Assembly: GCA_022782605.1 (NCBI GenBank)
Contig: JALFMW010000029.1
Span: forward strand, 1-44,423
Direction: 5' to 3'
DNA length: 44,423 nucleotides
Source of the DNA: Clostridium sp.
GTDB taxonomy: Bacteria > Bacillota > Clostridia > Peptostreptococcales > Peptostreptococcaceae
This document shows, piece after piece, positions 25,641 to 34,603 of the stretch. Position 1 is the first letter of the stretch. Each line of letters starts with the position of its first letter. Position numbers and translations under genes: made by a program. The notes below the pieces were generated by a model that saw nothing but the letters and a program-made list of their open reading frames with translations, made no database searches and had not been told where the DNA came from.

Positions 25641-26213
25641 ATTTATTGCATTAACTATTTTATTTTTAAAGTTGTTAATATTTATGTCTTGTATTTCTAT
25701 TGGAACTTGTATCTTTTCAAATAAATCAAAAATCATTTCATCAGTAAACTCACATACTTTAGTGTCACCGATTATAACATTCTCATAGCGTCCATACTGT
25801 TGCCTGATATCATAAATATCAACTGCATTTATGAATTTATTTAACTCATCAAATTTAAGAACCCATCCTGGTGTTATATATAGATTTTTATCATCATTAT
25901 ATTTTTTCTCATCTCCAACAATAAGATCTATACAATTTGAATCCTTAAAAGTAATTAAGTTTGGATAATCTTTTAAAAATTCATGGAACATATAGTGACA
26001 CTTACTTCCGTAGAGTAAGATGATTTTATCAGATTTAATATTATCTAAGTTACTTGTAATTTCATACTTTAATTTCTCTAAGTTAGTATGTAATCCAAAT
26101 GGTAAATATTTAACTTCAATATCTTCATTAAATAATTTATCATCATTTATTTCCTTTAAGATAATATTTAGTTCTGGCTCAAATACCCCGCATGATAAGA
26201 TAAAAATTTTCAT
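25623..26213 (-). CDS. DUF1638 domain protein
   Basis: Protein of 196 residues. The start IFILSCGVFEPEL, the central LLYGSKCHYMF and TPGWVLKF are the conserved landmarks of DUF1638. In methanogens and some anaerobes this family is found beside corrinoid methyltransferases, and its cysteines suggest metal or cofactor handling; no such neighbours are here. Function unknown. Divergent from yabG. A GGGGGAT ribosome site lies 11 bases before the ATG. Confidence 0.72.
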   Translation of the reverse strand: MKIFILSCGVFEPELNIILKEINDDKLFNEDIEVKYLPFGLHTNLEKLKYEITSNLDNIKSDKIILLYGSKCHYMFHEFLKDYPNLITFKDSNCIDLIVGDEKKYNDDKNLYITPGWVLKFDELNKFINAVDIYDIRQQYGRYENVIIGDTKVCEFTDEMIFDLFEKIQVPIEIQDININNFKNKIVNAINKAINS

Positions 26214-26360
26214 GTAAACTACAAATCCCCCTTTTTGTAAATATAAAAACTATTCACTTAAGTACATTATATAGTAGATATTAACTTATAGAAATATATG
26301 AATAATTTAATTAATGATTTTATTAAGTTTTAACAAGATTAGTTTTTTATCAACATATGA

Positions 26361-26387
26361 ACAAAATATCCTCTAAAACATACTATA
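26361..26387 (+). promoter_or_regulatory. sigma-K-type promoter of yabG
   Basis: AC at 26361-26362, exactly 16 bases, then CATACTATA at 26379-26387, matching the sigma-K consensus AC-N16-CATANNNTA. It lies 32 bases before the yabG start codon, which suits late mother-cell expression. Confidence 0.75.
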
Positions 26388-26418
26388 AATTAAAACCATA
26401 TGTTTAAGGAGGACAACT

Positions 26419-27270
26419 ATGAAAGAGGGAGATATAGTAGTTAGAAAATCTTATAATAAAGATATTATATTTAAAATAATAGGATTTTCAAAAGATGAAA
26501 ACAATAAAAAAGTAGCTGTATTAAAAGGTGTAGCATTTAGATTAATAGCTGATGCATATTTGGATGATTTAGAACTAGTAGAAGCAAAAGATATGAGGGG
26601 AGTATTAATAGATAAAAACGTTCAAAATTTATTATATAGATCAGTAGTTGATGCGAGGGAAAGACAAAGTTTTTATAGAGGTGTTCCAAAACTTCAGTCA
26701 AGCAGTAATGTCTATGGAATACCCGGAAAAGTTCTTCAAATAGATGGTGATAAAGAGTATTTAAAAATTTGTCTGGATGTTTATACTGAATTGGGGATAC
26801 CAGCAGTAGGAGTAGCTATACCAGAGGCTAATCAATATAAAGAAGTAAGAGCTCTTCTAGAAAAGCATAAGCCAGATATTTTAGTAATAACAGGTCATGA
26901 TGCTATTACTTCTAAAAAGGGTAACTTGAAAGATATTAATAACTATAGGAATTCTTATAACTTTATAAAATGTGTAAGAGAAGCTAGAAAATGGCAACCG
27001 GATTTTGATAGTTTAGTTATTTTTGCAGGTGCATGTCAATCTAATTATGAGCAAATAATAAAGTCTGGAGCTAACTACGCTAGTTCTCCAGCAAGAATAA
27101 TGATACATGCACTAGACCCTGTATTTATAGTTGAAAAAATAGCTTGTTCACGAATTGATATAGCTGTACCAATAGAAGAAGTTATAGAGCAAACTATTAC
27201 TGGCTACAAAGGTATAGGGGGGGTTGAGACTAGAGGAAAATTTAGATGGGCAATGCCACGATTAGTATAA
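26419..27270 (+). CDS. yabG: sporulation-specific protease YabG
   Basis: Protein of 283 residues. Landmarks are the N-terminal GDIVVRKSYNKDI barrel, the VITGHDA motif near 158-164, and VIFAGACQSNYEQI near 194-207 which holds the likely catalytic cysteine, with SSPARIMIHALDP after it. YabG processes spore coat proteins in Bacillus, and in C. difficile the cortex-germination proteins CspBA and prepro-SleC. The upstream promoter fits sigma-K. It is followed by veg and sipL, the order of C. difficile. Ribosome site AAGGAGG. Confidence 0.95.
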   Translation: MKEGDIVVRKSYNKDIIFKIIGFSKDENNKKVAVLKGVAFRLIADAYLDDLELVEAKDMRGVLIDKNVQNLLYRSVVDARERQSFYRGVPKLQSSSNVYGIPGKVLQIDGDKEYLKICLDVYTELGIPAVGVAIPEANQYKEVRALLEKHKPDILVITGHDAITSKKGNLKDINNYRNSYNFIKCVREARKWQPDFDSLVIFAGACQSNYEQIIKSGANYASSPARIMIHALDPVFIVEKIACSRIDIAVPIEEVIEQTITGYKGIGGVETRGKFRWAMPRLV

Positions 27271-27369
27271 AATTACAATAAAAATAATAATTTTTAAAAT
27301 TATACTGTATTCTTTAAAAATATTATTGACAACTGTCTCAAAACTATATAAAATAATTAGTTAAAACAT

Positions 27370-27398
27370 TTGACAGAACCCTCTTTTTATGATATTAT
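27370..27398 (+). promoter_or_regulatory. vegetative promoter of veg
   Basis: TTGACA at 27370-27375 and TATTAT at 27393-27398 with a 17-bp spacer, 31 bases upstream of the start codon. Confidence 0.8.
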
Positions 27399-27429
27399 GT
27401 AAACATAGAAACTAAAAGAGGGTGATATT

Positions 27430-27705
27430 ATGGCTACTGTTCAAACTTTAGATAATATTAGATTAAGTTTGGAAAAACATTTAGGTAAGAGAATAATATT
27501 AAAAGCAAACAAGGGAAGAAAACAGATAATGACAAGAAGGGGAATATTAGAAAATGTCTATCCAAGTGTTTTTATTGTAAAACTAGAAGCAAGTGGAAAT
27601 GTATATCAAAGAGTATCTTATAGTTACTCAGATTTATTGACAGAGAATGTAAAACTACAAGTTTTTAAAAATAGTAAAGAAGAAAATGAATTAAGTGCAA
27701 GTTAG
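27430..27705 (+). CDS. veg: Veg family protein
   Basis: Protein of 91 residues, full length for Veg (DUF1021). The core GKRIILKANKGRKQ and RRGILENVYPSVFIVKLE form a small beta-barrel. In Bacillus subtilis Veg is highly expressed and stimulates biofilm matrix genes. The strong promoter and its own terminator here agree with independent, high-level expression between two sporulation genes. Confidence 0.93.
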   Translation: MATVQTLDNIRLSLEKHLGKRIILKANKGRKQIMTRRGILENVYPSVFIVKLEASGNVYQRVSYSYSDLLTENVKLQVFKNSKEENELSAS

Positions 27706-27741
27706 AATTATACCTATTAAATTAGGTGTAATTTTTTTTTT
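27706..27741 (+). terminator. terminator of veg
   Basis: AATTATACCT pairs with AGGTGTAATT (one G-U), followed by a ten-base T-run, starting right after the stop codon. Confidence 0.88.
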
Positions 27742-27796
27742 GTCTCTTAAATATAAATATAGTGTGATAGTTATTTATAATTTAGGAGGGACAAAT

Positions 27797-29347
27797 ATGG
27801 AATTAATTAAGGATATAATCAAAATAGATAGTAGAGTTGATTTCGGAAAATATCAAACCTTTATTGAATCTGAAGCTGTTGTACCAGATATTAAGCCCGA
27901 CGTTTACGAAATAGTTGATACTCAAGGATACATAGCATTGAGTAAAATTGAGGTGTCAGATGGAAAATTAGTATGTAGAGGATGCTTTAACTACAATGTG
28001 ATGTATATAGCAGATGATAAGAGTACATTATCAAATGTCAATGGAAAGATAGACATTAATGAAGTTGTAGAAAGGGATAATATAGTTCAAGATATGGAGT
28101 ATATGCTTTACCCAGAAGTGGAGCATGTTGATTGTACAATATTAAACGAAAGAAAGATAAGAGTGGGAGCACTTATGAATATCAAAGGTAGTTTATTTGA
28201 TAAACAAAGACTTGATATTGTAAAAGATGTTTCTCAAGTTGAATGTATTCAAAAACACAGAAAGGAAATAACTTATCAAGATATTATTGGAATAGAAAAA
28301 ACTGAAAGCGTTATAAGAGATACCATAGCGATTAGTGCGGAAGAAGTTGCTACAATAATAAATATTACTCCTGTAGTTAAAGTTAAAGAAAGTAGAATAG
28401 CAGATAATAAAGTTATAATAGGTGGAGTATTAGAAATAAATCCTATGGCATGTACACTGGATAGTGATGTTGTAGAACTAGATAAAGTAGGAATTGATTT
28501 TACACAATTTATAGAAGTTCCAGGTGCTTTTGATGGAATGAAAGAAGAAACATTATTGAGTATAGGTGATTTCAATTATAATTTTAGAGATAATAGTGAA
28601 AGTAGTACAGCTATGTTAGAGATAGAATGTACAGTATGCTGTAAAGTTAAAGTTACTGATGAAGTGACTAGAGAAGTACTACAAGATGCCTATTCTCCAC
28701 AGAAGATAGTAAAATTTGATCATAGATTAATTAGCTTGAATAAAACATTATGTTCTATGACAGATAATTTCACAGTGAGAGAAACATTGAGTCCAGAGGA
28801 TGAGACAATAGAAATTAAAGATATTGTAAGTGTATGTCCATCAATATCAATAGAAAATGCTTATGTAGAAGGTAATAAAAGTATAATACAAGGAATAATA
28901 AAAGTAGTTATTTTATATGTACCTGTAGAAGGAGAAAAAATGATATATAAAATATCTGAAGAAATTCCTTTTGAAAATGATGTTGCAGTTGAGAATTTAA
29001 GTGATACTTGCTCAATATTTAATACAGTGTGTATGGATAAAGTTGAAGCTGATTTAAATAGAGATAAAATTGATTTAGTAGTAAAGGCTAAAAGATTTAT
29101 AGAAGCAATAGACAAAAAATCAGAAAGTTTTATTATAAAAGGTGAAGATCAAGGAGACTACGATCTATCTACAGCTCCAAGCATAATTGTATATATATGT
29201 AAAGATGGTGATAACCTTTGGGATATAGCTAAAAAATATAATACAACAGAAGAAGAAATTGCAAATGTTAATGAAATAAAAGCAGACGAACCAATCAAAC
29301 CGGGTAAATGTTTAATTCTACCTAAAAAAGTATCTACCTTAGATTAG
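27797..29347 (+). CDS. sipL: SPOCS and LysM spore morphogenetic protein SipL
   Basis: Protein of 516 residues. Several DUF3794/SPOCS repeats cover ~1-450 (for example SRVDFGKYQTFIESEAVVPDIKPDVYEI, split here by motif: ESEAVVPDIKPDV and PVVKVKESRI). The C-terminal ~45 residues are a LysM domain (DGDNLWDIAKKYN, KPGKCLILPKK). This is the layout of C. difficile SipL, which binds SpoIVA to anchor the spore coat around the forespore. Position after yabG and veg supports this. I start at ATG 27797 with AGGAGGG upstream, since the longer frame runs into the veg terminator. Confidence 0.9.
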   Translation: MELIKDIIKIDSRVDFGKYQTFIESEAVVPDIKPDVYEIVDTQGYIALSKIEVSDGKLVCRGCFNYNVMYIADDKSTLSNVNGKIDINEVVERDNIVQDMEYMLYPEVEHVDCTILNERKIRVGALMNIKGSLFDKQRLDIVKDVSQVECIQKHRKEITYQDIIGIEKTESVIRDTIAISAEEVATIINITPVVKVKESRIADNKVIIGGVLEINPMACTLDSDVVELDKVGIDFTQFIEVPGAFDGMKEETLLSIGDFNYNFRDNSESSTAMLEIECTVCCKVKVTDEVTREVLQDAYSPQKIVKFDHRLISLNKTLCSMTDNFTVRETLSPEDETIEIKDIVSVCPSISIENAYVEGNKSIIQGIIKVVILYVPVEGEKMIYKISEEIPFENDVAVENLSDTCSIFNTVCMDKVEADLNRDKIDLVVKAKRFIEAIDKKSESFIIKGEDQGDYDLSTAPSIIVYICKDGDNLWDIAKKYNTTEEEIANVNEIKADEPIKPGKCLILPKKVSTLD

Positions 29348-29360
29348 GAAACTAACAAAA

Positions 29361-29403
29361 AAACAAAATAATAGGGGATAAAACCCCTATTATTTTGTTT
29401 TTG
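29361..29403. terminator. terminator after sipL
   Basis: AAACAAAATAATAGGGG pairs perfectly with CCCCTATTATTTTGTTT around ATAAAA, flanked by A and T tracts. Confidence 0.92.
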
Positions 29404-29468
29404 TAGTATAATAATTATAATTCGAGAATCCATTAGACTAAGTACAAATACATATCAAGGAGGGTAAA

Positions 29469-30350
29469 ATGAATTCTATAAAACTAAAGAGTCGAGCAAA
29501 AATTAATTTATCTATAGATGTATTAGGCAAACGATTAGATGGATATCATTTAGTAGAAATGATAATGCAGACAATTGATTTATTTGATAGGATAAAGATT
29601 TTTTCATTGGAAGAAGATAAAATAATAATAGAGAGTAATAGTGAAGATATACCGTTAAATGATAGTAATATAGTTTATAAGGCGGCTGATTTAATAAAAG
29701 AACAATTTGGCATAAAACAAGGTGTAAGAATATACATAGAAAAAAATATTCCAATTGCGGCAGGTATGGCTGGAGGAAGTAGTAATGCAGCAGCAGTTTT
29801 AGTGGGATTAAATGAGCTATGGAATCTTAATTTAGATAAAAATGAGCTTAAGGATTTAGGGTTAAAACTTGGAGCAGATGTTCCTTTTTGTATTGAAGGT
29901 CAAGCATGTTTGGCTGAAAATATTGGGGAAAAACTAACTCATATCCAAGGGTTATCTCAGGATGCTTATATATTAGTGTGCAAGCCTGAATTATTTGTTT
30001 CAACAAAAGAAATTTATGAAGAAGTAGATTCTAAAATTATTGAAAAAAGACCAGATAATAAACAGTTAATTCAATTATTAAAAGATAACGATATCAAATC
30101 ATTAGCAAATAATATGTACAATGTTTTAGAAGAGGTTACAAAGGAAAAATACCCTATTATAAAAGATATAGAAAAAATTATGATGTATAATAATTCATTA
30201 GGGGCAATGATGAGTGGAAGTGGACCTACAGTTTTTGGACTATATGATAATGAAAAGGACGCGGAAAATTGTAAAAAGATTCTACTAAAGAACTTTAAGC
30301 AAGTTTATGTGGTTAAAAGCCATGAAAAGGGGGTTGAAATATATGAATAA
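29469..30350 (+). CDS. ispE: 4-diphosphocytidyl-2-C-methyl-D-erythritol kinase
   Basis: Protein of 293 residues in the GHMP kinase superfamily. The start RAKINLSIDVLGKRLDGYH, the ATP loop PIAAGMAGGSSNAA around 97-110, and the third motif MMSGSGPTVFGLY are all present. It performs the fourth step of the non-mevalonate isoprenoid pathway. Its end overlaps the start of the GntR gene by eight bases. Ribosome site AAGGAGG is 6 bases from ATG. Confidence 0.95.
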   Translation: MNSIKLKSRAKINLSIDVLGKRLDGYHLVEMIMQTIDLFDRIKIFSLEEDKIIIESNSEDIPLNDSNIVYKAADLIKEQFGIKQGVRIYIEKNIPIAAGMAGGSSNAAAVLVGLNELWNLNLDKNELKDLGLKLGADVPFCIEGQACLAENIGEKLTHIQGLSQDAYILVCKPELFVSTKEIYEEVDSKIIEKRPDNKQLIQLLKDNDIKSLANNMYNVLEEVTKEKYPIIKDIEKIMMYNNSLGAMMSGSGPTVFGLYDNEKDAENCKKILLKNFKQVYVVKSHEKGVEIYE

Positions 30351-31014
30351 CTTGGCAAAAATTAATTTGGACAATTATAAGCCATTAAGAGATGTTGTTT
30401 TTGAAAATTTGAGAACTGCTATATTGGATGGTAACTTAAAAGCAGGCCAGAGACTTATGGAAGTACAATTGGCAGAACAATTAGGGGTAAGTAGGACACC
30501 TATAAGGGAGGCAATTAGAAAACTTGAACTAGAGGGTTTAGTTGTAATGCTACCAAGAAAGGGAGCTTATGTAGCTAACATGTCTTTTAAAGATCTAATT
30601 GATGTTTTAGAAGTAAGGGCTAGTTTAGAAGGATTAGCAGGTTCTTTAGCAGCTGAGAGAAGAAGAGATGAAGATATTGAAGAATTAGAAAAATTATCTA
30701 AAGAATTTGAACAATGTGTAAGAGAAGCTGATGTAGAAGGAGTATTAAAAAAAGATGTTGAATTCCATGAAAAAATATTTTCAATGGCAAACAATAAAAA
30801 ATTATTTCAGTTAATAACATCTTTATGGGAACAGGTACACAGATTTAGAGTTACTTATGTTTCAAATTATGAAGCATCATTAAGTTTAGTAGAAGAGCAT
30901 AATAGAATTTTACAAGCTATCAAAAATGGAGATAGTGACTTGGCTAAAAAATATGCAACAGAGCATATAGAAATAGCAGAGCAATTCTTTATGAATAATA
31001 CGGTTAATAGTTAA
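30343..31014 (+). CDS. GntR-family (FadR/FCD subgroup) transcriptional regulator
   Basis: Protein of 223 residues. The winged helix at ~10-75 has RLMEVQLAEQLGVSRTPIREAIRKLELEGLV, and the FCD domain at ~85-210 has metal/ligand-binding residues in KDVEFHEKIF, VEEHNRIL and TEHIEIA. FCD regulators usually sense organic acids. I start at ATG 30343, just after an AAGGGGG ribosome site, which makes an eight-base overlap with ispE. The target is not evident; this ispE-gntR-spoIIR order is shared with close relatives. Confidence 0.9.
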   Translation: MNNLAKINLDNYKPLRDVVFENLRTAILDGNLKAGQRLMEVQLAEQLGVSRTPIREAIRKLELEGLVVMLPRKGAYVANMSFKDLIDVLEVRASLEGLAGSLAAERRRDEDIEELEKLSKEFEQCVREADVEGVLKKDVEFHEKIFSMANNKKLFQLITSLWEQVHRFRVTYVSNYEASLSLVEEHNRILQAIKNGDSDLAKKYATEHIEIAEQFFMNNTVNS

Positions 31015-31038
31015 AGTGATATATAAATTATAATTATA

Positions 31039-31061
31039 AGAAGGCTAGGCCTTCTTTTTTT
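31039..31061 (+). terminator. terminator of ispE-gntR
   Basis: AGAAGGC pairs with GCCTTCT around TAG, followed by a seven-base T-run. Confidence 0.88.
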
Positions 31062-31102
31062 ATTGTAAAGATTATTTTTAAGATGTAATAAAACTAAGTT
31101 TT

Positions 31103-31130
31103 GTATAAAAAAATAATAAATGGATACACT
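31103..31130 (+). promoter_or_regulatory. sigma-F-type promoter candidate of spoIIR
   Basis: GTATA at 31103-31107 and GGATACACT at 31122-31130 resemble the sigma-F consensus (GYATA, then GGNNANNNT). spoIIR is a known early forespore sigma-F gene. The 14-base spacer is slightly short. Confidence 0.45.
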
Positions 31131-31163
31131 CAAGATATAAATAAGTTTTGAGGGGGATTTATT

Positions 31164-31820
31164 ATGAATATTAAAAAGATAAGAAAAAGAATATTTATAT
31201 TAGTTAGTATTTTGATTTCTATCTTAATAATATCAGGACTAGTTATAGTTAAAGAAATCAATAAAATAGATGCTTGTATATATGATTATAAAGATAAATT
31301 AATAAGATTTCATGTTATAGCAAATAGTGATACAGATGAAGACCAAGCATTGAAATTAAAAGTTAGAGATGCAGTAATAGATTATTTACAACCGAAATTA
31401 GAAAATTCTAATTCAATACAAGAAAGTGAAAAAATTATAAAGAAAGAATATAAAAACCTAGAAAGAATAAGCAAGAATATTATCTCTAAAAATGGATATG
31501 ATTATAATGTTAAAGTTGGATTACAATATAGTAATTTTCCAGCAAAGCAATATTCAAGTGTTGTTTTACCAGCAGGAAAATATAAAGCCCTAAAAATTAT
31601 AATAGGAGAAGGTGCAGGCAAGAACTGGTGGTGTGTAATGTTTCCCCCACTTTGTTTCGTAGATGATCAAAATGGAGTTATAGATGAAAAAACAGATGAA
31701 AAACTAAAAGAAATTTTGACACCAGAAGAATATAATTTAATAATGGCAAAAAATAAAATAAAAATAAGTAATTTTAAATTAAAATTCAAAATAATAGAAG
31801 TATTTCAAGCTATATTTTAA
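31164..31820 (+). CDS. spoIIR: stage II sporulation protein R
   Basis: Protein of 218 residues. A signal/anchor helix (~8-30) is followed by the conserved SpoIIR domain: LIRFHVIANSDTDEDQALKLKVRDAV near 46-71 in the family signature, then GYDYNVKVGL, LPAGKYKALKIIIG and GKNWWCVMFPPLCF. SpoIIR is secreted from the forespore and triggers SpoIIGA to process pro-sigma-E in the mother cell. A probable sigma-F promoter precedes it. The following hydrolase gene is 35 bases downstream. Confidence 0.95.
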   Translation: MNIKKIRKRIFILVSILISILIISGLVIVKEINKIDACIYDYKDKLIRFHVIANSDTDEDQALKLKVRDAVIDYLQPKLENSNSIQESEKIIKKEYKNLERISKNIISKNGYDYNVKVGLQYSNFPAKQYSSVVLPAGKYKALKIIIGEGAGKNWWCVMFPPLCFVDDQNGVIDEKTDEKLKEILTPEEYNLIMAKNKIKISNFKLKFKIIEVFQAIF

Positions 31821-31855
31821 ATAAAGAATAAAATACAAAAGGAGTGACTTTAAAA

Positions 31856-32371
31856 ATGGAGAGGTGCTATAAAATACTTATAGTATCGCTATTAGTTTTA
31901 CAGAACATATTTATACAAACATCACAAATATATGGACTAGAAGACTATTTAGAGAATAAAGCAGAAACTAATTTTTCAGAAGAAAAAGAAGATAAAAGAG
32001 AAGCAGTGATAAATTTAAATGATGAAGAGATAATGTTATTATCAAAATTAGTAGCAGGAGAAGCTAGAGGAGAAAGCTATGAAGGACAAGTTGCAGTTGC
32101 AGCAGTTGTAATCAATAGAGTTAAAGACTCTAGATTCCCAAATACATTAGAAGGAGTTATATATCAAAAAAATGCATTCTCAGTAGTGAAAAATGGAACT
32201 ATCAATACTGAGCCGACAAGTTCTACATATAGAGCAGCTCAGGAAGCTATGTATGGAAAAGATCCAACTAATAATGCAATATATTTTTGGAATCCTGATA
32301 TATCCACCTGTAAGTGGATAAATACATTAAATCCATATTTAAGAATAGGAAATCATGTTTTTGCTAAGTAA
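31856..32371 (+). CDS. SleB/CwlJ-family cell wall hydrolase
   Basis: Protein of 171 residues. An N-terminal hydrophobic helix (secretion signal or anchor, ~7-26) is followed by an acidic linker (ETNFSEEKEDKRE) and a Hydrolase_2 domain: LLSKLVAGEARGESYEGQVA, in which the Glu of GEARGE is catalytic, AVVINRVKDSRFP and AIYFWNPDIST. The family cuts spore cortex or septal glycan. Start ATG 31856 is preferred to GTG 31844, which lies within the ribosome site. Linked to spoIIR, it may act in engulfment, maturation or germination; which is not readable. Confidence 0.88.
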   Translation: MERCYKILIVSLLVLQNIFIQTSQIYGLEDYLENKAETNFSEEKEDKREAVINLNDEEIMLLSKLVAGEARGESYEGQVAVAAVVINRVKDSRFPNTLEGVIYQKNAFSVVKNGTINTEPTSSTYRAAQEAMYGKDPTNNAIYFWNPDISTCKWINTLNPYLRIGNHVFAK

Positions 32372-32394
32372 TATAAAACATTGAATAAATAAAG

Positions 32395-32423
32395 TAAAGG
32401 AGTTTTTACTCCTTTATTTTTTT
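32395..32423 (+). terminator. terminator after the SleB/CwlJ-like gene
   Basis: AAAGGAGT pairs with ACTCCTTT around TTTT, followed by a long T-run. Confidence 0.88.
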
Positions 32424-32515
32424 TATAAAATAAATTATAATTATCATTTAGATAGCAAAATATAAAAACTAAATGTTTTACTTAAAAAAGGCCATATTTA
32501 GAAGGAGGCAATGTA

Positions 32516-32920
32516 TTGGAAGTTAAAGTTAATATCCATACTATTCAATATAATGAATATGGAGAAAGAAATGATATAAAAGTCAACACTATAGGAACTT
32601 TGTATGAGAAAAAGGACAATACTTATGTAATATACAAAGAAATAGAGGATGGAAGAGAAACTACTACATCTATTAAAATTGAAAGTGATAAAGTGACTAT
32701 AAAGAGATTTGGTGAAATAAACTCAACAATGATTTTCAGAGAAAATCATACTATTAATTCTAATTATGCAACACCGCAAGGGATGTTTGTTGTAGAAACA
32801 AAAACTACAAAACTAAATATAGACGCCAAAGAAGATATTACTATTAATGTAAATTATAATATAGAAATAAAAGATATGTTCAGAGGTCGTAATGAAATAA
32901 AAATAAATATTTGTCAATAA
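32516..32920 (+). CDS. DUF1934 (YwiB-like) protein
   Basis: Protein of 134 residues starting at TTG, 7 bases after GGAGG; the nearby ATG 32511 is out of frame and gives only a short peptide. It is an all-beta protein with alternating charged strands (IEIKDMFRGRNEIKINI at the end, MFVVETKTTKLNID in the middle), fitting the calycin-like DUF1934 family. Function unknown. Monocistronic with its own terminator. Confidence 0.8.
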   Translation: MEVKVNIHTIQYNEYGERNDIKVNTIGTLYEKKDNTYVIYKEIEDGRETTTSIKIESDKVTIKRFGEINSTMIFRENHTINSNYATPQGMFVVETKTTKLNIDAKEDITINVNYNIEIKDMFRGRNEIKINICQ

Positions 32921-32958
32921 GCATATTGTAAAAATAAATATTTTTAATCAAATAAAAT

Positions 32959-32988
32959 TAAAGGTAGTTAAAATACTACCTTTTGTTT
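32959..32988 (+). terminator. terminator of the DUF1934 gene
   Basis: AAAGGTAGT pairs with ACTACCTTT around TAAAAT, followed by TGTTT. Confidence 0.8.
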
Positions 32989-33185
32989 CATTTATTTGTT
33001 ATCATTATAACTATAGAGTTATAAAATATTCTTTTAAAAATATGATAAATATAAAACAAGGATTTGAAGTTTTTTTATAGAAAATAGTACTAGTAGTTAA
33101 GAATTTCATCAATTTAAAATTTAATATAACTAAGTAAGACAATTAAATTAATCATTGATAAAATTAATTGTAAGAGGTATAAAAT

Positions 33186-34571
33186 ATGATATTTGAGAAA
33201 GCGCTAAGTACAATAAAGAAATACAATTTAATTGAAAAGGGAGATAAAATTGTTTTAGGTCTTTCTGGAGGTCCTGATTCAGTTTGCTTATTACATATAT
33301 TGAATAGATTGAGAGAAGTTCTAGATATAGAAGTTTATGCAGCCCATCTAAATCATCAAATAAGAGGATTAGAAGCACAGCAGGATGCATTATATGTTTC
33401 TCAATTATGCGAAAGTTTAGGAGTTACTTTTTTTGTTAAATCCATAAATGTTCCTCAATATTGTAAAGATAACAAGTTATCCTTAGAAGAAGGAGCAAGA
33501 AAATTAAGATATGAAATGTTCTTTGAGATAAAAGAAAGTTTAAATGCAAATAAAATAGCTATAGCTCATAATATGAATGATCAAGCAGAGACTGTTTTAA
33601 TGCGTATGATGAGAGGAACAGGTTTACAAGGATTAAAAGGTATCGATTATATTAGAGATGGTGTTATAATTAGACCAATTTTAGATATAGAGAGATCTGA
33701 GATAGAAGCATATTGTGAAGAACATAAATTAAACCCTAGAATAGATTCTACAAACTTAGAAAGTATATATACTAGAAATAAAATTAGACTAGAGTTAATT
33801 CCATATATGAAGGAAAACTTTAATTCTAATGTTACAGAATCTATAGTAAGGATGAGTAATAGTTTAAAATGCGACAATGAATTTATAGAAGAAGAAGCTC
33901 TAAAACAATTTAGAAATATATCTTGTATAAATGAAGGTAATTTAGAGATTAAAATTGAAAAATTTAAAAATTTACATAAATCATTAAAAAGTAGGATTAT
34001 TAGGCATGGAATAAAAAATGTTTTAGGAGACACAAATTTCATAGATCAAAAACATATAGAAGAAGTAATAGATTTAGAAGGGGAAAATAAAATAGACAAA
34101 AGAATAGTTCTTCCAAGAGGATTATTTGTTTATAGACAAAAAGGTAAACTATTATTTACAACAAGAGAAATTGTGTATGAAGAAATAGAATTTTCTCATG
34201 AGATACCTAAAAATGGAATAGTAAAAATAGATGAAGCTAATCTTATTATTGAAACAGAAGTCATGCCTATAAACAAATACAAAGCTCTAAAAAGGGATAA
34301 GTCATCAAAATGGTTTGATTGTAATAAAATTAAAGGGGGGATAATTGTAAGAAGTAGAAAGTCAGGGGATAAAATAAAGCTTTCTATGGGTAGTAAAAAA
34401 CTAAAACAATTATTTATAGATTTAAAGATTCCAAAAGAAGAAAGATGTAAAGTTCCTATATTACATGATGATAATGGAATACTATGTGTTGGAAATTTTA
34501 GAGATAGTGAACAATATAAAGTTGATGAGACTACAAAAGAAGTCTTAAAGATTAGCTTTAAAAAATTTTAA
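33186..34571 (+). CDS. tilS: tRNA(Ile)-lysidine synthetase
   Basis: Protein of 461 residues. The PP-loop SGGPDS is at about 27-32, followed by AAHLNHQIRG and the AHNMNDQAETVLMRMMRGTGL signature; the C-terminal TilS domain has the RSRKSGDKIKL and KLKQLFIDLKIP motifs. It converts C34 of the minor isoleucine tRNA to lysidine and is essential. In Bacillus the order is tilS-hprT-ftsH; here ftsH follows directly and hprT is absent. Confidence 0.95.
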   Translation: MIFEKALSTIKKYNLIEKGDKIVLGLSGGPDSVCLLHILNRLREVLDIEVYAAHLNHQIRGLEAQQDALYVSQLCESLGVTFFVKSINVPQYCKDNKLSLEEGARKLRYEMFFEIKESLNANKIAIAHNMNDQAETVLMRMMRGTGLQGLKGIDYIRDGVIIRPILDIERSEIEAYCEEHKLNPRIDSTNLESIYTRNKIRLELIPYMKENFNSNVTESIVRMSNSLKCDNEFIEEEALKQFRNISCINEGNLEIKIEKFKNLHKSLKSRIIRHGIKNVLGDTNFIDQKHIEEVIDLEGENKIDKRIVLPRGLFVYRQKGKLLFTTREIVYEEIEFSHEIPKNGIVKIDEANLIIETEVMPINKYKALKRDKSSKWFDCNKIKGGIIVRSRKSGDKIKLSMGSKKLKQLFIDLKIPKEERCKVPILHDDNGILCVGNFRDSEQYKVDETTKEVLKISFKKF

Positions 34572-34603
34572 AATGAAAACAACATATGAAAGGAGGGCTT
34601 CTT

